Source: an uncultured Clostridia bacterium (lineage in GTDB: Bacteria > Bacillota > Clostridia > UMGS1883). Taken from it: a DNA stretch of 53,665 nucleotides. Of this stretch, positions 50,633 to 53,665 are shown one piece after another (position 1 is the stretch's first letter; each line of letters starts with the position of its first letter). The notes beneath the pieces are model-generated. The model was not told the DNA's origin, searched no databases, and worked only from the letters and a program-made list of their open reading frames with translations. The stretch is from contig CANRCD010000012.1 of assembly GCA_947629005.1 (NCBI GenBank), forward strand, positions 1-53,665, written 5' to 3'. The translations under genes were made by a program, and so were the position numbers.

Positions 50633-51322
50633 GTGACGGACATACAAGCCAGGCTTTTTGCAATGGCGGACGAGGGCTACAAGGCCTTTCACTCAAAGCT
50701 GATACCCAATATAGATTCCGCGCTCGTTATCGGCGTTCGCACGCCGGAGCTGAGGAAGTACGCCCGCGAGTTCGAGAAAACGCCTGTCGCGGCGGATTTT
50801 CTCGTTTCACTGCCGCACAAATACTACGAGGAAAATAACCTCCACGCCTTTATTATCGAGAGAACAGAGGACTTTGACATCGCTCTGGCCGAAACCGAGC
50901 GTTTTCTTCCGTTCATCGACAACTGGGCCACTTGTGATATGTTCATGCCGAAAGCCTTCAAGCGCGAGCCCGAAAGACTTTTGGACAGTATTTACCGCTG
51001 GCTCGGGAGCGGCGAGACATATACCGTCCGCTATGGCGTCGGCTGTTTGATGAACCTGTTCCTTGACAAACGCTTCTCGCCCGAATATATGGAGGCCGTG
51101 GCCTCGGTCAAAAGCGACGAGTACTACGTGAATATGATGATAGCTTGGTATTTCGCCACAGCTCTTGCCAAGCAGTACGACGCCGCAATTCCCTACCTCA
51201 CCAATCGCCGCCTGCCCGTGTGGACGCATAATAAAACTATACAAAAAGCTGTTGAGAGCAGCCATATAGACGCGCAGACTAAGGCTTTTTTGCGGGGGCT
51301 GAGGATAAAACTAAAAATGTGA
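50633..51322 (+). CDS. AlkD-like DNA alkylation repair protein
   Basis: 229-residue helical-repeat protein of the DNA_alkylation (AlkD) family, DNA glycosylases that remove bulky or cationic alkylated bases. Typical segments: GVRTPELRKYAREF, YYEENNLHAFII, FLPFIDNWATCDMF, RYGVGCLMNLFLD, YYVNMMIAWYFATALAK and HNKTIQKAVES. The W and D of NWATCDMF correspond to the family's active-site Trp/Asp. Start GTG 50633, seven bases after GGGGAGG; an ATG six codons upstream overlaps that site. Confidence 0.88.
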   Translation: MTDIQARLFAMADEGYKAFHSKLIPNIDSALVIGVRTPELRKYAREFEKTPVAADFLVSLPHKYYEENNLHAFIIERTEDFDIALAETERFLPFIDNWATCDMFMPKAFKREPERLLDSIYRWLGSGETYTVRYGVGCLMNLFLDKRFSPEYMEAVASVKSDEYYVNMMIAWYFATALAKQYDAAIPYLTNRRLPVWTHNKTIQKAVESSHIDAQTKAFLRGLRIKLKM

Positions 51323-51330
51323 TAAAATGG

Positions 51331-51365
51331 AAAAACAGCCTATGGTAAGCCAGGCTGTTTTTCTT
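51331..51365 (+). terminator. Terminator after the AlkD-like gene
   Basis: AAAAACAGCCT/AGGCTGTTTTT stem (51331-51362), bidirectional; also near the end of the converging TPP-enzyme gene. Confidence 0.88.
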
Positions 51366-51378
51366 TTGGCACTTGTAG

Positions 51379-53121
51379 CTATTTCCGCAATATTTTCTTA
51401 ATTGTCTGCACGCCTTTATCCCCAACCACATTTTTAACTATTTCTTTAACTCCTTGATGTGTTGAAACCTCAAGGTGATTTATCGTCCGTATAGCATCAC
51501 TCTCATCTTTATGGTCAGTAAAAATCTCAAATACCATAGGTTTCTCTGTCAAATGAGGGGTGAAAAATCGTTCTACATTAGCCAAATATTCCTCTTTATT
51601 GGAAGCAGACATATATTCATACCCTAAATCCTCGGCATAATGCCTGACAAGATCCTTAGATTGCTGCCCGTAATGCCCCATCGCCGCCATATAGTCATTG
51701 GCATCTTCACCAAATTTAGCAGCAAAATGATTGTAATTCTTAAACTCAGTTCCGCAACCGTTATTTATGAGCATGATTCTTATGTTAGGACCGACATGGC
51801 GGTTTCCTAAAACATTCATTTCGTAGAAAAAACCCAAATCGCCAACAACACCGAAATAGAGCCTGTCCTTGCACGCCAAAGACGCCCCCAACAGAGTTGA
51901 TACGCCTCCGTCAATGCCAAAACCTCCAGTGTTAGAATATACCGCAACCGTATCAGGCGTTTCAAAAAAATTCCAACTGCGCAGTGTATTCAATATTCCA
52001 AGATACAGTACAGAATTTTCGGGCAATCGGCTCGCCGAGTTTTGAGCTATCCATATATTGGAATACGGTAAGTCGGGAATTTCGCTAAGTAGGCGTTCTT
52101 GCTCGCCCCTCCAAATCTGCAAATACGAATTACCGGCAGTGCTATCTTGATTTTTGCGGCTATACGCCTCAAAAAAGCTTTTTTCTTCCATTTCAAATAT
52201 ATACCGTAATTTAAAGTATGTATCTCGTATTTCCCCGTCTGGATTTACCCGCCACACCTGTTTGGGATAGATAGACAGATACGAACCTGATATATTTCCC
52301 ATGTCAATCATTAAGTCGGGCGAAATGCAGGAATCAAGGTGCTGCGACTGTGCGCACACCATGCTGGCAAGAACTCTGTATTTGCCACGGTAATTACTGG
52401 TTTGGTCACAAATTACCACACTGTTGTATTTTTCACAAAAATCGTCAACGGCCGCTGTTAACTCCGTCGTCCATCTACGATGAGCGCCAACAAAAATTAC
52501 AATGTTTCCAAACGGCATCTCGGGCAGTTCGTCGCCAAAGCAGATGCGATTTATTACCCTTGTCTTAGGCAGTTCTTTAACACTAAAATCACGGCTGTAT
52601 GACGTGGTTAAATTAATATGTACAGGACCGCCTCCAGCCCTGCGCAGTTCCAGCAAGGCCTGATTAATTTTTACCTCGCAAGACCACCTGTCCTCTTTAG
52701 AATGGACCCCCGGAATTTGCACGCTAAGTCTTGCAATATCATTCGGTAGTACGCTCCTATCTATCACCTGAGGAACGTTATGCCCAACTTTACCTGTAAA
52801 TTGCGTAGCTGTAATTGCCAATACCGGCAGTTTACTGTAATATGCCTCCGTAAGGGCCGGGATATAGTTGCGTGAAGCGGTTGCCCCGGTGCAGCTCAAG
52901 GCAACGGGTTCATTACTTTCCGCCGCAAGCCCACACGCCATATATGCCGCGGAGCGTTCATCAGCCGATGAATAAAGTTCAAAAAATGAATCCTGTTGAA
53001 CGCTTGCAACAAAACATATATTAGTTGTTCCCGGGCTTACCACGATTTTCCGAACACCGTGCGCTTTCATAAGCGCAACCAAAATCTGAACATTATCTTC
53101 TACTGAATATGATGTATCCAT
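51379..53121 (-). CDS. MenD-like thiamine-diphosphate-dependent enzyme
   Basis: 580 residues with the three-domain plan of TPP enzymes. The N-terminal PYR domain has the catalytic Glu55 in SSADERSAAYMACGLA and SPGTTN; the C-terminal PP domain has the TPP/Mg motif GDLGFFYEMN ending in LINN. Order and motifs resemble MenD (SEPHCHC synthase) more than acetolactate synthase, but no other menaquinone gene is near and the substrate-binding DRP of MenD is replaced. Possible role in surface-polysaccharide or secondary metabolism. Visibly more AT-rich and different in codon use from its neighbours, pointing to transfer. Monocistronic. Confidence 0.8.
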   Translation of the reverse strand: MDTSYSVEDNVQILVALMKAHGVRKIVVSPGTTNICFVASVQQDSFFELYSSADERSAAYMACGLAAESNEPVALSCTGATASRNYIPALTEAYYSKLPVLAITATQFTGKVGHNVPQVIDRSVLPNDIARLSVQIPGVHSKEDRWSCEVKINQALLELRRAGGGPVHINLTTSYSRDFSVKELPKTRVINRICFGDELPEMPFGNIVIFVGAHRRWTTELTAAVDDFCEKYNSVVICDQTSNYRGKYRVLASMVCAQSQHLDSCISPDLMIDMGNISGSYLSIYPKQVWRVNPDGEIRDTYFKLRYIFEMEEKSFFEAYSRKNQDSTAGNSYLQIWRGEQERLLSEIPDLPYSNIWIAQNSASRLPENSVLYLGILNTLRSWNFFETPDTVAVYSNTGGFGIDGGVSTLLGASLACKDRLYFGVVGDLGFFYEMNVLGNRHVGPNIRIMLINNGCGTEFKNYNHFAAKFGEDANDYMAAMGHYGQQSKDLVRHYAEDLGYEYMSASNKEEYLANVERFFTPHLTEKPMVFEIFTDHKDESDAIRTINHLEVSTHQGVKEIVKNVVGDKGVQTIKKILRK

Positions 53122-53178
53122 AAAGTTTCTCCTTTTACTATTATTTACCTAATAAAAACAGGGTTTTATTACTCCTTT

Positions 53179-53207
53179 AGTATACCACAAAGCAAATAAA
53201 AAATCAA
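53179..53207 (-). promoter_or_regulatory. Promoter of the MenD-like gene
   Basis: Minus strand TTGATT at 53207-53202, 17-bp spacer, TATACT at 53184-53179; AAAAGGAG site before the ATG. Confidence 0.7.
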
Positions 53208-53261
53208 GCATTATCTGCACAAATCCATAAAATTACTTCTAACCAAAAGGAGGCGCTATTT

Positions 53262-53303
53262 ATGATTTTTAATAGTTTTTTCTGTCCACTTTATTTACAT
53301 TGA
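53262..53303 (+). pseudogene. 5' stub of a gene cut by a direct repeat
   Basis: A very strong AAAAGGAGG site precedes an ATG that opens only 13 codons (MIFNSFF, then six codons read from the repeat at 53284). The coding start was probably separated from its body by a rearrangement. Parent gene unknown. Confidence 0.4.
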
Positions 53304-53363
53304 TCCAATGATCCCTTAATACTTTTTTCTCTCTTTTTTGTCTACTTTATTGACATTGATCCA
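53284..53363. repeat. Pair of 24-bp direct repeats
   Basis: Copies at 53284-53307 and 53340-53363 agree at 22 of 24 positions (core ACTTTATT and ACATTGATCCA), 56 bp apart. Each copy ends the reading frame of a gene stub coming from its own side. Confidence 0.7.
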
Positions 53364-53479
53364 GATTTTGCATTTTGATAGGCAAGATATTTTCGTAATG
53401 CTTCTTTTAACGTCCTGCCTGTCATTTTTGTCGTATTGACAATCAGCGTAACCGTCTTGTTTTCAACTTCTTCCTGCAT
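53342..53479 (-). pseudogene. Truncated PcfB-like (DUF3801) gene
   Basis: 45 codons, start ATG 53479. The first part (MQEEVENKTVTLIVNTTKMT and on to LRKYLAYQNAK) resembles the N-terminus of PcfB-family proteins of conjugative plasmids and integrative elements, which are normally about 150 residues. The last seven codons come from the direct repeat, so the gene has lost its 3' two thirds. Remnant of a mobile element. Confidence 0.5.
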
Positions 53480-53501
53480 AAATCCACTTCCTTTGAGCAT
53501 G

Positions 53502-53531
53502 AAAAAAGGAGTAACCCATAAGGATTACTCC
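53502..53531 (-). terminator. Terminator of the amidotransferase-like gene
   Basis: GGAGTAA/TTACTCC stem (about 53508-53531) followed on the minus strand by UUUUUU (A's at 53502-53507). Confidence 0.75.
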
Positions 53532-53554
53532 GTGCTTTAATTGTAGATTTTTAT

Positions 53555-53665
53555 TCAGTTTTTCTTTGTTGCCGTAACAAACGTCTCGAAAATCCGTCTG
53601 CTGTTTTCATCGCTCAAATACGCAAATTCGGGATGCCATTGTACGCCCCATACAAACCGTTTCTG
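53555..53665 (-). CDS. Class I glutamine amidotransferase-like hydrolase, C-terminus (partial)
   Basis: The last 36 residues of a protein whose start lies beyond the right edge. GVQWHPEFAYLSDENSRRIFETFV carries the His-Pro-Glu of the catalytic triad of class I amidotransferases and is typical of the gamma-glutamyl-gamma-aminobutyrate hydrolase (PuuD, peptidase C26) family. Stop TGA at 53555, followed by a terminator. Confidence 0.75.
   Translation of the reverse strand, partial: QKRFVWGVQWHPEFAYLSDENSRRIFETFVTATKKN

Overview
The window looks like a chromosomal segment of an anaerobic, endospore-forming member of the Clostridia (Bacillota) with fairly GC-rich DNA. Evidence: a complete spoIIIA sporulation operon (spoIIIAA-AH), a sepF/ylm cell-division cluster linked to ileS-lspA, YycH/YycI homologues, HydG ([FeFe]-hydrogenase maturation), a rubrerythrin/rubredoxin oxygen-defence pair, BspA-like leucine-rich surface proteins, and strong Gram-positive ribosome binding sites and sigma-A promoters (almost all TTGACA/TATAAT-like with exactly 17-bp spacers). 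An Oscillospirales-type gut organism is my inference; species cannot be read from this.

Layout. (1) 1-529: three tandem, hairpin-rich repeat units of about 176 bp. (2) 541-16217, minus strand: a long housekeeping block transcribed from a promoter ahead of miaB: miaB, ylbF-like, mutS, mutL, miaA, hfq, HlyD-like, yggS/ylmE, sepF, ylmH, ileS, a lipoprotein, lspA, rluD. It combines tRNA modification, mismatch repair, RNA chaperoning, Z-ring anchoring, translation and lipoprotein processing. (3) 16279-20580: tRNA-Asn, a sodium/proline-type symporter, a convergent DMT exporter and a pair of half-size chromate transporters. (4) 20627-25179: three perfect hairpins, then spoIIIAA-AH behind a sigma-E-like promoter. 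(5) 25188-28145: Asp23-family protein, a FucI-type isomerase, an AraD-type aldolase/epimerase and a TSCPD protein. (6) 28427-31258, minus: ABC importer (ATPase, permease, PF04392-type binding lipoprotein). (7) 31336-37432, plus: DUF554 protein, MalQ, TM1266-type regulator, HydG, a GH43-like protein and a small membrane protein.

(8) 37449-43742, minus: secreted proteins and redox genes. Three genes for secreted LRR or copper-amine-oxidase-like proteins each carry a near-identical promoter (GGAAC, 16 bp, CGTCTAAATTA) typical of an ECF sigma factor. Between them lie a VanW lipoprotein and a rubrerythrin-rubredoxin operon with a Fur/PerR-like operator. (9) 43919-51365: an orphan GyrB/ParE-type topoisomerase subunit, a small membrane protein, HflX, YigZ, YycH-YycI without WalRK, and an AlkD-like repair protein. 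(10) 51379-53665: a visibly more AT-rich edge with a MenD-like thiamine-diphosphate enzyme, two gene stubs ending at 24-bp direct repeats (one resembling PcfB of conjugative elements), and the 3' end of a class I glutamine amidotransferase-like hydrolase. This edge looks horizontally acquired and rearranged.

The most interesting signals are the three-gene ECF-type regulon of secreted proteins, the tandem structured repeats with a diverged relative at about 28.2 kb, the mobile-element scar at the right edge, and the terminator-like hairpin that contains the ribosome binding site of the VanW lipoprotein gene.
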